A DNA stretch of 27,355 nucleotides from Ophiothrix spiculata. Taxonomy: Eukaryota; Echinodermata; Ophiuroidea; Amphilepidida; Ophiotrichidae. The stretch lies in the NCBI GenBank assembly GCA_000969725.1, contig JXSR01S027721.1. One strand, 5' to 3'. Under the pieces are notes generated by a model. The model was not told the DNA's origin. It saw only the letters and a program-made list of their open reading frames with translations, and ran no database searches. Positions within the stretch are counted from its first letter, which is position 1. Every line of letters begins with the position of its first letter. Made by a program: the position numbers and the translations under genes. Shown one piece after another: positions 9,691-18,929 of the stretch.

Positions 9691-11400
9691 CGGTTACCAA
9701 AAAATAAGTTCCCCCCTTTGATGACCAGACTTTGTCAAGACTGAAGTCTCCATGTTGGCTGTATTTCTCCTGCATTAAACATGTTTTAGTTTAGGGATAC
9801 AATTCTCTATACAACACACTTTACCATTTGATGAAAGGTAATGACGCTATTGAGCAAGACACATTTGTTTCAAAATCATTTTTTAAAACAGCCGAAAAAA
9901 AAGTTGCATTTAACTTCTTGTTGAATTAAGTTTAAACAATTTAACTTCTTGTAGCCTGTTTGTGGCAACAAGACCAACTTTTCTTTGGCATTTGTTGCAT
10001 TAACTTGACTATGCTGCCAAGGTACACTTTTTTGCATGGTTTCAATACCATGCATACAGCATGATGATGTGACACGCAATTCTGTCACGCTTCTGTCATG
10101 GAAACAGGTTTGCTTGAAAGTGGACGTTAATGTGAGAGTAAGTGAGAGAGAATCCGTGGAATGAAGCCATGGATACTCTAAACATGATTTTCACAATACT
10201 TCTACTTCTACGCTTATTCTCATCAAAGCCTTTTCAGCATCTAGATGAGCTCTCTGGTCCTAGAGAGATGATATACTTTTGAAGGTATAGTGACTATGCA
10301 CTCTGGTCCTAGAGTAGATGACGTATTTTGACATACGGTCACGGTTGCCGGGGAAGGTTCCCCTATTCTTATTTCGAACGGCCGTAGCCTAGCCCGTGAC
10401 GTTCTTTTACATCCGACAGTGTGTCAGGAACACTTCAGATGGGACCGACGGCTTTACGTGCCCTCCGAAGCACGAAGCAAGTAGAGCAAAGTTTCTTGCT
10501 TAAGGAAACAGGGAGACGTATACCGAGAGCCGAGACCGGGACTCGACCCCACGACAGACGAATGCATTTGATTATGAGTCCAACGCTCTAACCACTCGGC
10601 CACGCTCCCCTCTATCATAGGAATAAAGAAACATAATTATGTGTCATGTCCTGTTGATTTAAATAGTCCTTGGTTTAACACAGACTCAGTCTCAGACTCA
10701 GCATCGAGTCAATAAGTCAGTATTAGCAGAGATCTTACTGTACATTTTTACCAGGCATGGAACCTGAACGACCAAGGGTAACGGATTGCAAAGCTTAACA
10801 ATTTTGCGCGATATCATTGCAGTGTTAACCTGTGTTTTGTTTTCACGTTGAAAATAAGGATTTATGGATTTTGATCAATGACTCGTTACTTAAGTTTCTT
10901 CTGGTGTACAAAAATGTCACATGGTCCAAATTTCAAATAAATCCCTGAAATGTGTTCAATTTTAAACCCAGAATCGCTTTACCAGTTGTTGAAAAGAACG
11001 GTGGACACTGCCACTTTTAATCAGAAAATGTCTTCATTTAAGTTATGGCAATTTTAAAAATGAGCGAGGGTCTGAATCATGTTTTAACTGTGGAACATTC
11101 ACTAATTTTAAATAGAGAAAAACAAAACGAGTAAACGTGGAAGCATGTTGGGATTTCAAAAAAAAAAAAAAAAATACGCAAGTGCAACTTTTTTTTCGAC
11201 AGTTTTAAAAAATGATTTTTAAACAAATGAGTGTTTTATGAAAACGACAAAAGCTTTCATCAAATGGTGACGTGGGTTTCGTGCACAAGTGTTTCTCAAA
11301 ACAGAAACCTGTTTCATGCAAATGAAAACTATTCAAAATGGAAAATTCTATCATGACAAAGCCGGGTCATCCATGGGGGGAACTTATTTTTTGGTGACCG
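9691..11400. mobile_element. 1.7-kb element with ~220-bp imperfect terminal inverted repeats
   Basis: The left end CGGTTACCAAAAAATAAG..CCCCCC and the reverse complement of the right end, CGGTCACCAAAAAATAAG..CCCCCC, match at 25 of 26 positions. Imperfect pairing continues inward through 'accatttgatgaaag', 'aaaatcattttttaaaac' and 'gaaaaaaaagttgca' to about 9913 and 11180. It splits a degenerate minisatellite that is uninterrupted in block B (23116). No transposase frame is visible, so it is non-autonomous. A SINE is nested inside (10246-10610). Flanking bases are too AT-rich to fix the target duplication. The superfamily is undetermined. Confidence 0.8.
10246..10610 (-). mobile_element. tRNA-derived SINE
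   Basis: On the minus strand the 5' head begins GGGGAGCGTGGCCGAGTGG near 10610. It contains a perfect A-box TGGCCGAGTGG (10592-10602) and a B-box-like GGGTCGAGTCC (10538-10550; one mismatch to GGTTCGANTCC). The anticodon-region bases CTCATAA sit in a degraded stem. A GC-rich body follows to about 10340, with words such as CAAGAAACTTTGCTCTACTT and AAGCCGTCGGTCCC. These look like the conserved central domain found in many animal SINEs, but I cannot name the family. The A/T-richer tail has a direct repeat of CTCTGGTCCTAGAG (10252 and 10301). The 3' boundary is uncertain. Confidence 0.8.
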
Positions 11401-11401
11401 T

Positions 11402-11625
11402 TTATTATCCCCAATTGGGCGCATAAGTAGCTATTGCTTTCAATTTGTTTGCAATTTGAACTATTTCTCCAATTTAACTGCTTTTTCCTCCAACTTTAGC
11501 GCACTTGAACCCTTTCTACCACTTTTTGTGTAATTTGGTCTATTGCATCCAATATGGACATACTTTGAACTATTGTGTCTAATTTGGACACATTTTGAAC
11601 TATTGACGAGAGAGTTAATTCAGAA
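11402..11625. repeat. Degenerate ~29-bp minisatellite, copy in block A
   Basis: Repeated words of the form 'gcatttTGAACTATTgc..CCAATttgg' recur at roughly 28-30 bp intervals, each diverged. Other copies lie at 20335-20560 and 23100-23310. In block A the 1.7-kb element at 9691-11400 entered at its left edge, so its first unit lies at 9671-9690. Confidence 0.65.
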
Positions 11626-11767
11626 TGCTGATTTTATTTAAACTTATGGAATCAGATGGCAGATATCATTAGATAAGACATATAACAACTCATGAACAAT
11701 GGGCATCATTACATCCCGGTCTTCTTTCTGCATCCAAAATTAATAAAAGAAAGTTTTTAGACCCCGA
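11626..11767. repeat. Block A body after the minisatellite
   Basis: 'aattcagaatgctgattttatttaaac', 'aatcagatggcagatatcatt' and 'tcttctttctgcatccaaaatt' match 23311-23455 closely. It contains no gene. Confidence 0.75.
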
Positions 11768-12432
11768 TAATGTAGGCGCAAAATGTAATGAATTAAGGTC
11801 CTGTGAGCATTTCATGAAGAAAGTAGGCCACCTTTATAGATACCTTCAAGAGATCACAAAGAACAGAAAAAAATGATGTTGCCAAAAATGTAGTCGCGTA
11901 GGGGGCGTTTCTTGCTCTCTTTTTCAAAATGGCCCCCAAAATGCCAAAAATGCTGAGAAACTGATATTTTTTACAATTAAATTTCAATGAAAATGCACTA
12001 GACGAGACGCCACGACGTCTATATTGAAAATGTCGCCGTATGCGCATGTCAATTTAAAAATTGCCGCCAAAATAGCATATTTTTATAAAACTTGAACAAA
12101 ACAGTCTTTAAATTCCTAATATCATAACAATCAGTAGAAAGGAACATTGAGGGTTACAACAAGATCATTATACTACCTCCACCGAGTAGAATCGATAAAA
12201 CGCTAATGGTTAGGTTTAAAATGACCGCCTTAGTACATTTTTCCCAAATAATACCTATATTACAACAACATTAAACACGGTAAATAATCAAGAGAATAAA
12301 TTTTAAATGAATGTAAGGGTTAACAGAGTCGTTCACCATTGAAATATGCGGGTAACATGTTTCAAATTCAAAATGGCGTTCTGAATGAGGTCTAAAATGG
12401 CTGTCAAATACTGGTTTTAACTCAAAAAATGA
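11768..12432. other. ~660-bp insertion present in block A only
   Basis: Block B passes directly from 'gaccccaatgg' to 'aaagaagcgtcattagag' (23453-23478). Block A has about 660 bp between 'gaccccgataatg' and 'ggaaataagcatcattagag'. The insert repeats the word CAAAATGGC or near variants many times (for example 11926, 11940, 12372, 12397). I could not see terminal inverted repeats. Both edges contain AATG, a possible short target duplication. The minus-strand 84-codon frame at 11793-12047 has no recognisable feature. Confidence 0.5.
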
Positions 12433-12569
12433 AAATGGAAATAAGCATCATTAGAGATTTGCCTAAAGAATTTTTTCTTTCTTTCTCCCATTATCCATAT
12501 TAATTCATATTATACCATACACACAAAAATTCTATTGTACTTTGATAAAAATTGAACTCTTGAAGCCAC

Positions 12570-13039
12570 TGAGCAACAGTTTCAAATTTAATCGCTGTAA
12601 TTGTCAATTGACATCTTGTGTAACGTAATAGGGTTGTCATTATCTAGATTATCTATAGTAATTGGATATGCAGACTGCAATTTCTTATTCTCTATCGCGT
12701 CAAAAATGGATATGTGGGTGCTGTAGGTAATAATGCTTGATGCTGTATTTGTATGTTTGATATCACGACCAGAAATACTTTAAAAATCATATCTAAAACT
12801 AAAACTTATAATAGAATAGTCATCTTGGGGTTTGAATTATCGTTTCATTCATTGAAATTTATCTGGAAATGATATTTTGCAATCATTAAAATTTAAACAT
12901 ATTTTGAAAATATGCAAATTTGCCATTTATGCAATAACAAAGTTGATTCAAATGTCAAAACAACCATGAATCAACAAAACACAACTGGCAAAATTATTGA
13001 CAAGTAAGCAGCTATTTGGGTAACTCGGATTATTCAAAA
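12570..13039. repeat. Local duplication M, copy 1
   Basis: From 'gtttcaaatttaatcgctg' to 'gggtaactcggattattcaaa'. It matches 13463-14104 throughout apart from an element inserted in copy 2. It also matches 23630-23930 in block B, which has a single copy. Shared words include 'ggttgtcattatctagatta' and 'tcatcttggggtttgaa'. No reading frame is conserved. Confidence 0.85.
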
Positions 13040-13462
13040 TTTGCAAAAGTACAGCTAAAGGTGACTCATATAATATGGTATCACCAACTTCCAGCTGATT
13101 TGGATAATGGATAATAAGCCATGTAAAATAAATTGGCGTCACTTCGTCTTGTCTCTTCTCGCTACAAACTCTGTGGTTAAGCTAAAAGAAAAATGCATAT
13201 CAAAGTCGGTAGTAAAATGACTTGATGTAAGTAAAAACAAGCTTAACGTGTGTATATATAATTTTTATCAAAAAACAAGGGGATAACTTTCCCCCTTAAT
13301 TTCTCAAAATGCTCAACATTTACAGAGTTGCATCATCCAGATTCGGATTCAGCACACTTTTATTATCCAGAAACATTGAAAAAATTGCATGCAGACTTCA
13401 AAACCACGTAGGGTCTAAAATCAGGGTAATTCTGCAGGACTAATAGTACTTCAATAAAAACT
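13040..13462. other. Spacer between M copies; no gene seen
   Basis: AT-rich sequence with no recognised feature. It separates the two M copies, so this is a dispersed or spaced duplication and not a simple head-to-tail one. Confidence 0.4.
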
Positions 13463-14104
13463 GAGCATCAGTTTCAAATTTAATCGCTGAAATTGTCAAT
13501 TTAGTTTCGTAGTGATTATGTAACTTCCCCAGTAACTTGTTCACGCACATCCCCTGACAACAGTGTATGCTATACTTTTTTGTGGTGATCATTTCGATCA
13601 CGATTCAAAACTACAAAGCGTGAACCAGTTGCTAGGGTGATAGTCTGATTACACGTAACACTTCGAGACTGAATTGACATCTTGTGTAACGTAATTGGGT
13701 TGTCATTATCTAGATTATCTATAGTAATTGGATAGGCGGACTGCAATTTCTTATTCTCTATCGCGTTAAGATGGATATGTGTGGGTGCTGTAGGTAATAA
13801 TGCCTGAAGCTGTATTTGTATGTTTGATATCACGATCAAAAATACTTTTTAAATCATATCTTAAACTAAAAGTTATATTGAATAGTCATCTTGGGGTTTG
13901 AACTATCATTTCATCCATTGAAATTTATCTGGAAATGATATTTTGCAATCATTAAAATTTAAACATATTTTGAAAATATGAACATTGTCCATTTATGCAA
14001 TAACAAAGTTTATTAAAATGTCAAAACAACCATGAATCAACAAAACACAACTGGCAAAATTTATGACAATTAAGCAGCTATTTGGGTAACTCGGATTATT
14101 CAAA
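13463..14104. repeat. Local duplication M, copy 2
   Basis: Second copy of 12570-13039, interrupted by the 170-bp element at 13502-13671. After the element the two copies stay colinear to 'aactcggattattcaaa', where similarity stops abruptly. Confidence 0.85.
13498..13675. mobile_element. 170-bp inverted-repeat element with AATT duplication
   Basis: The element spans 13502-13671, flanked by AATT at 13498-13501 and 13672-13675. Removing it and one AATT gives GTCAATTGACATC, which is the sequence in M copy 1 (12604-12616) and in block B (near 23659). The ends TAGTTTCGTAGTG and (reverse complement) CAGTCTCGAAGTG are imperfect inverted repeats, and GTTCACGC recurs in both arms further in. The minus-strand 89-codon frame at 13570-13839 runs across the element edge and is not a gene. 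The superfamily is not assigned. Confidence 0.85.
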
Positions 14105-14300
14105 TGATACTTGAACTAACAATAAGATGAACACCCGAAACCAAAGTAAGGTGCACAGACGATACTGTTGTTATAAAGTAAAAATATGGTGTGTGTGAAA
14201 AAAGTGATCAACTTTACTGCATTTAAATAGATTATCTGAGCTTAATAAAAATTACAAGACCTTAGGAGTGGCGTTAGAACTCAAGGTAAAGTTAATATTA
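14105..14300. other. No gene seen
   Basis: AT-rich DNA past the end of block A. Nothing is recognised. Confidence 0.35.
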
Positions 14301-14893
14301 TTAACCCTCGTCTTCCTAAGCCTTTTTTGTAACACGTCTTCCTGAGGGCGGTGGTTACCACCCACCCCCCTGTGATTTTTAAATAGGGACCCCAAAGTTA
14401 TATTGTTTGGTACTATAGTATAGGGTAGGGTCTCCTCTTTCCATTGATACAAAGATGATGAAAATTGGTCAAGGCGTTACGTAATTATGACGTCACAAAG
14501 TATTTCGAGACCGAAAAAATCGACTTTTTCAAAAATCGTTATTAAAGTTCTAAATGTCCGGTTTTTGTCGAGTTTATTTGCTAATAAATGAAGGAGTCAA
14601 CAATTCTAACATATCCTGTAAGTTTCAAGTCCATAGCATTAAGATATTTTTCAAAATGGCGATTTAAAAATTTTCGGGGTGGCAACCACCCCCCTACCCG
14701 CCGACTTTGACGGCCTACCATAACCCCACCCCACCTTAGGTGGTACCCCCAATTTTTTTCGTCAAAATGACCGCAAAGGATGTAAAAGCAATTACTTAAA
14801 TGTTCAGGGTCGCTTTGTTTTGCGTTTTTGAGCAATCGGCGATCATCCGTTAGGGGGACCCCCCCCCCTCCCCCTTAGGAAGACGAGGGTTAA
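14301..14893. mobile_element. 585-bp TTAA-flanked element, piggyBac-like MITE
   Basis: The termini CCCTCGTCTTCCTAAG (14305-14320) and CTTAGGAAGACGAGGG (14874-14889) are a perfect 16-bp inverted repeat, flanked on both sides by TTAA (14301-14304, 14890-14893). TTAA duplication with ends beginning CCC is typical of piggyBac elements. A subterminal near-copy, CGTCTTCCTGAGGG, lies about 27 bp inside the left end. The interior carries C-rich tracts (14360-14366, 14690-14760, 14859-14876) far from the AT-rich surroundings. There is no transposase; the short minus-strand frames at 14252-14452 and 14581-14835 have no recognisable domain. Confidence 0.88.
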
Positions 14894-15134
14894 AGAAACA
14901 CACTACCATTGAAGTCAGTCAACTTTAAGGTAGTCGAGTCATATCGGTGTAATGAAATAAACGGTTCAAGTGACTGAGTGTCCTAGCTACTATTCAGTTG
15001 TGTAGAACGTACTTGTACATGTGAGACATTATCATTGATTGCAATTTATTCCGAGAAACTTAGATTATATTAGTTATATAGATTAATTTTTACTGAAAAT
15101 GAGAAACTATTATCTTAAGGTAACTAACTTAAAA
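14894..15134. other. No gene seen
   Basis: AT-rich sequence with no open frame and no repeat matched elsewhere in the window. Confidence 0.35.
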
Positions 15135-15146
15135 CAGGTTTATTAG

Positions 15147-15192
15147 ACCATGGAGGTATAATTACTAACGTTAGTAATTATACCTCCATGGT
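15147..15192. repeat. Perfect 46-bp palindrome
   Basis: ACCATGGAGGTATAATTACT-AAC is followed directly by its exact reverse complement, with the centre between 15169 and 15170 and no loop. Weaker symmetry continues outside it (ACAGG at 15135 against CCTGT near 15198). It may be two abutting transposon ends or a remnant terminal repeat. Confidence 0.9.
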
Positions 15193-15483
15193 TAGATCCT
15201 GTATCCCGTGGCGGATATATGATGGCATGGAAGAGATATGAATAGTTCGTTACTATTTGTAAACATAAAATATGGCCATATTTTAGCCTTAAAAAATGTG
15301 ACAAGTGAACGTTTACTTACATCAAAATGTTAATTTCAGTTTAGTTGAAATCATGGTAAAATTTTAATTTTTAATGAAAATTGTAAGATGTCAAGATGTC
15401 AAAACTTCAAATGATTTGTCGTGTGTATGGATGAAGTTGAATAAATTATGCACCTTAATTTACTCTTATGGTAGTATTCTCAT
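15193..15483. other. No gene seen
   Basis: AT-rich DNA. Nothing is recognised. Confidence 0.35.
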
Positions 15484-16033
15484 TTAAGGTGGCTTAGCAC
15501 AGATAGAATTCCACCATTTATTTTTCTAATTTTTGAATAAAGGTGTTTTCATATGAGCTGACCACATTTCTGAAATAAAAAATGGGGGTCACCGACTTAG
15601 TTTTTGAGAAAAATCCATTTCAAAAACACTATGTTTTACCACTTTTTACCATTGACTTCTATGGTAAAATCAAAATAAATCGGACAAAAACGGCTCTATT
15701 TTTTTCTCTCTTTTTCACATATGTTTTGGTCCTTATATAGTTCTTTAAAAAAACGTAATAAAAAAATATGGTCACCGACTTAATTTTTGAGATATTAAGC
15801 AAAATTAAGCAATGAGTAACACCCTAAGCACTGTGCGCTTTGAGCCCTGCGTCATGGTCTTATGCGTGAATATAAAAATGACGCACCTGTAAGATTGCGT
15901 TATATTAAAACGCAAGATACAGTACGCCAGGAAGTACGCTAAAAGCCCGGTATAAATACTTTGAAATTGTGTCCAACACCGCTGATATCAGTTCACTCGT
16001 GTCCGACACCGCATCTGTGCTAAGCCACCTTAA
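15484..16033. mobile_element. 542-bp TTAA-flanked inverted-repeat element
   Basis: The termini GGTGGCTTAGCACAGAT (15488-15504) and ATCTGTGCTAAGCCACC (16013-16029) are perfect inverted repeats with TTAA on each side (15484-15487, 16030-16033). TTAA duplication is known for the piggyBac and Kolobok superfamilies. The GG ends differ from the CCC ends of the nearby element, and I favour Kolobok-like at low certainty. Inside, GGTCACCGACTTA-TTTTTGAGA occurs twice (15587 and 15770), and a GTGTCC-ACACCGC motif occurs twice near the right end (15969, 16000). There is no coding frame. Confidence 0.88.
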
Positions 16034-16994
16034 GCTTAAAGCGTATTGACTGAATCAATACTTAGAACAAAGACAGAAATACTATACTAATGTGTCGACA
16101 ATTCAATACTTGCAATAGACATTGGGCCAAGACACGATGTAGAAGAATGCTCAAAAATAATCAAGGAGGAGGAGAGTAACAAATTAAGCATACTGAACAT
16201 TCTAGAGCAGAATGTAAAGGACTATTAACTGTAAGAAAAGATAATAAATAATAGAGATTGAATTTTGGGCATATCCTATGAAATTGTTGTGGTGCCATTT
16301 TTCTTTACAAATCTTTGCAGGAAAATGGAACCAGAGAAAAGAGGCAAGATTCAGTTACAAAAGTGCAAAATACCACACAAATAGCTCAATTAAGAACAAC
16401 TCTTTATCTTTTCATGATTAAAAAGAGAGTTAGGATTCACATTTTCCTGAGCAGATGGATTCCCTTTACCCTTAAACTAATAATACTAGTTCTTCCGTGA
16501 ACAAATTAGATCTTCCTCCTTTATTTTCAAGGTAAATGAAACTTAAAGAACCTTACTCATTGCCAACATCATTAGATTATCATGAATGAGTAATTAGGCT
16601 AATAATTAACATACTTGAACTGTGTAATTTCATCTTAAAAGAAGTTAATAATAAAGCGTAATATTCCCGCAAGATTAATTATCTGTTAAGAAAAATAAGT
16701 TAACCTTGAATTACTATATACTGTAACAGAAAAACAAATAGTTAGTCTACTGAGAGAAAAATACAATTGAATTCAGAAACCATCGTGCGATTGCGTATAA
16801 AGGAGATTTTATTAATTCTTAGGATTCGTTTTTTTGTTTTTTTTTTTAATATAATGCTTAAAGTGTTTTCTCACAGATGCAAATGCTTACAAATGCGGGA
16901 TAATTTATTTCATAAATAGTTAAAATTCAAATAATTATTTGCATCCGTTTAAAGTACGCAAATTTCAATGCACACTGAACGCATGTTTAAAAAG
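16034..16994. other. No gene seen
   Basis: AT-rich sequence up to the sharp start of block B. The 61-codon frame at 16315-16500 shows no recognisable motif. Confidence 0.4.
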
Positions 16995-18530
16995 TTTTTT
17001 GTGGATAATGGAAACGTTTCGTAATGTGCAGAAGTCGGGGACAAAAGTGCACTCAAATTAGCTACAGAATTGACATTAAAACAGTTTACTGCCACAACAT
17101 TCAGCAAACTATTGACTGTAAGAGTGCAAATATCGACATTTTCCTAAATTTCACGTTTGCAATCTCGCAAGCCCTGTTAGCAAGTCTTGAGTATTCTCTT
17201 CTTATATCAATATAGAGATAGTATAGAATTTAAAGAGAACAAGTATTTTCAATGAAGAATGTCATGATTGTATAATAGGGGTAACCTGGTTGTACATGTG
17301 TAACTTTTCAGTTAAAGTAAAATAACATTGTAGAGATCAAAGTATGGTTTGTCATTGTAACAGTGAAATTTTAATTGATTACATAGCTTCAGACATTCAG
17401 TTTACAAATATCCTTCATTATTGCTTATAAAGTATTCTACCTCACGGTAGGCTAGCACTACGACCGTCTTTATATATTGTATGTGTCCGAGATTTGATTA
17501 AATTGTATTCGTGATAGGTAATGATTGATGCGGAGTAGCACTGCTTGTAATTTAGCTCGAGTATTTCCAAATGAATGAAATGTCTGAAGATTTATTAGCC
17601 AAGTTACTGTTAGAGGGACTTGGAGCCATACACGAAACAGAGACATCCTTCACTCTAAATGGGATGCTAACTTACAGCTTGTTTAAAAAAACAGAAAGTG
17701 GCACAAACTAGATTTTTGGGTTCCGCAGTAAAGTGGAACTAGCTATCTCCGGATAGACAAAAGCAAATGAGATGAAACAAAAAGCAAACATTGGTCTTTT
17801 TTCTTTAATATGGTGCCTCAAACGATTTTTTCTGATTGTACCATTTTTTGTTTGAGACAAGCTATATAATGTTCGCTACGATTAGGTGCCGGATACATAC
17901 ATTCCAGACGTATACATTTGTGCCTCTCTACTATGTATGTCCTTAGAGATAGGTTAGCAGTTAATTCATTCAGGAAACGCAGTTTGGTGCCTTTTTATAG
18001 TGCAGATGTCCACAGAGATTGCACGCCAGGATATGCATTCCATGCGCGCAAGTTGGTACCTCTTTACGATCTATGTCTATGGAGATGAGATATCGGGATG
18101 TTCAACAGCCGGGAGTCCCAGACAGACATCTCAGCGTTTTGTTTAGTACCTTTTTTGAGCTCACAAGAGTATAAATGAGAACTTGTTAAATATGGGGTGT
18201 TAAACCAAACTACTTCAGAGTATCATAAACCTAAAGGTGTTAAGCTTTGATAGTGTTTGTCTAAATAGGTTGGTCCGTAGGGGAACCTAATATCCGTTCA
18301 TTGATGAGCGAGGGGTTCTCAATAAGTTCGTGTCCTAACGTAGAAATAAATAAGCTATACAATTTGTATCAAAATATCATGTATACTGTAACTTAATAGA
18401 TGTGAACATTCGAAATTTATCTCACATAAATTGAAATATGCCGGTTTCCAAAGCTTAAAGTTAATATCAGAACAGCCATCATTAGTTCAAGCGCTTTCGG
18501 AACCCCCCCCCCCCTCCCTCCTGCTATGTT
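16995..18530. repeat. Core module, copy 3 (start of block B)
   Basis: Homology to the other modules begins abruptly at TTTTTTGTGGATAATGG; upstream bases do not match copies 1, 4 or 5. It carries the shared markers (CTCACGGTAGGC near 17442, TGATGCGGAGTAGCACTGC near 17527, AATTTAGCTCGAG) and the ~70-bp degenerate array (17887-18165). A run of twelve C at 18503-18514 is an expansion of 'acacccctcc' in copy 2. Confidence 0.8.
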
Positions 18531-18595
18531 CAAAATAGTAGCCCGAAGTCGCTAATATTGTATTATCCACAAAGCCTTAGTCCAAATACGTCACA
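18527..18595. repeat. Single unit of the 60-bp repeat
   Basis: Matches one unit of the four-unit array at 6849-7092 (GTTCAAAATAGTAGCCCGA.., TATTATCCACAAAGCC). It is the unexpanded allele of that locus within block B. Confidence 0.85.
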
Positions 18596-18639
18596 ATCAA
18601 TCATTACGCAATCACCCAATCTATATCTATGCAAAAGAT

Positions 18640-18695
18640 CCCAACGTAGCAACCTCGAACACCGGAGGTCGCGGGTTCGCGACTCGGACCTAGCG
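18640..18695 (+). other. tRNA-like / SINE-head remnant
   Basis: ACCTC-8 nt-GAGGT could form an anticodon-like stem. CGCGGGTTCGCGACTCGG after it resembles a T arm with a pol III B box. The acceptor arm and a clean A box are missing. The minus-strand 88-codon frame over this place (18563-18829) reads like a translated SINE (R-T-R-D-L box) and not like a protein gene. Confidence 0.45.
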
Positions 18696-18759
18696 CACGT
18701 TTTGCCTTTTTTGCATTTTTCCTTCCTCCTACACATAATTATGTGTTTGCACTTGGTTC

Positions 18760-18929
18760 CCCTAGTAAAAATCGAGTACAAAAATAGTACAAAATTCCTA
18801 AGGTGCACATTTGCATCATTTAAATACATTTATAGTATACTATATTTGTACAAAAACTGTACTATAATTGTGTTCCAAATGTGCATCTCAGGAATGTTGT
18901 ACTAGAATTGTACTCGATTTTTTCCAGGG
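18760..18929. mobile_element. 170-bp inverted-repeat element (MITE)
   Basis: CCCTAGTAAAAATCGAGTAC at the left and, reverse complemented, CCCTGGAAAAAATCGAGTAC at the right start imperfect arms. The arms extend ~60 bp through TAGTACAA, ATTCCT and TGCACATTTG. Block A at 7212-7235 ('cttggtttattttcccc') has no insert. The target duplication is unclear (0 to 2 bp). The plus-strand 115-codon frame at 18558-18905 runs through the element and is not a gene. Confidence 0.8.

Noticed and set aside
9876-10088. 70-codon minus-strand frame as a transposase fragment
   Set aside because: It begins in the terminal inverted repeat and shows no DDE-type, zinc-finger or other recognisable motif.
10538-10610. 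A functional tRNA gene on the minus strand
   Set aside because: A and B boxes are good but the anticodon stem is broken, the B box has a substitution, and the sequence continues into a SINE-like body.
11926-12420. CAAAATGGC words as a short tandem array
   Set aside because: Spacing is irregular and the surrounding sequence does not repeat; listed only as composition of the insertion.
18503-18514. Twelve-C run as a regulatory element
   Set aside because: It is a homopolymer expansion of a C-rich site in the paralog; length is also error-prone in sequencing.
18563-18829. 88-codon minus-strand and 115-codon plus-strand frames as genes
   Set aside because: They cross a tRNA-like remnant and a MITE insertion edge, and block A lacks the insertion. 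They are repeat read-through.
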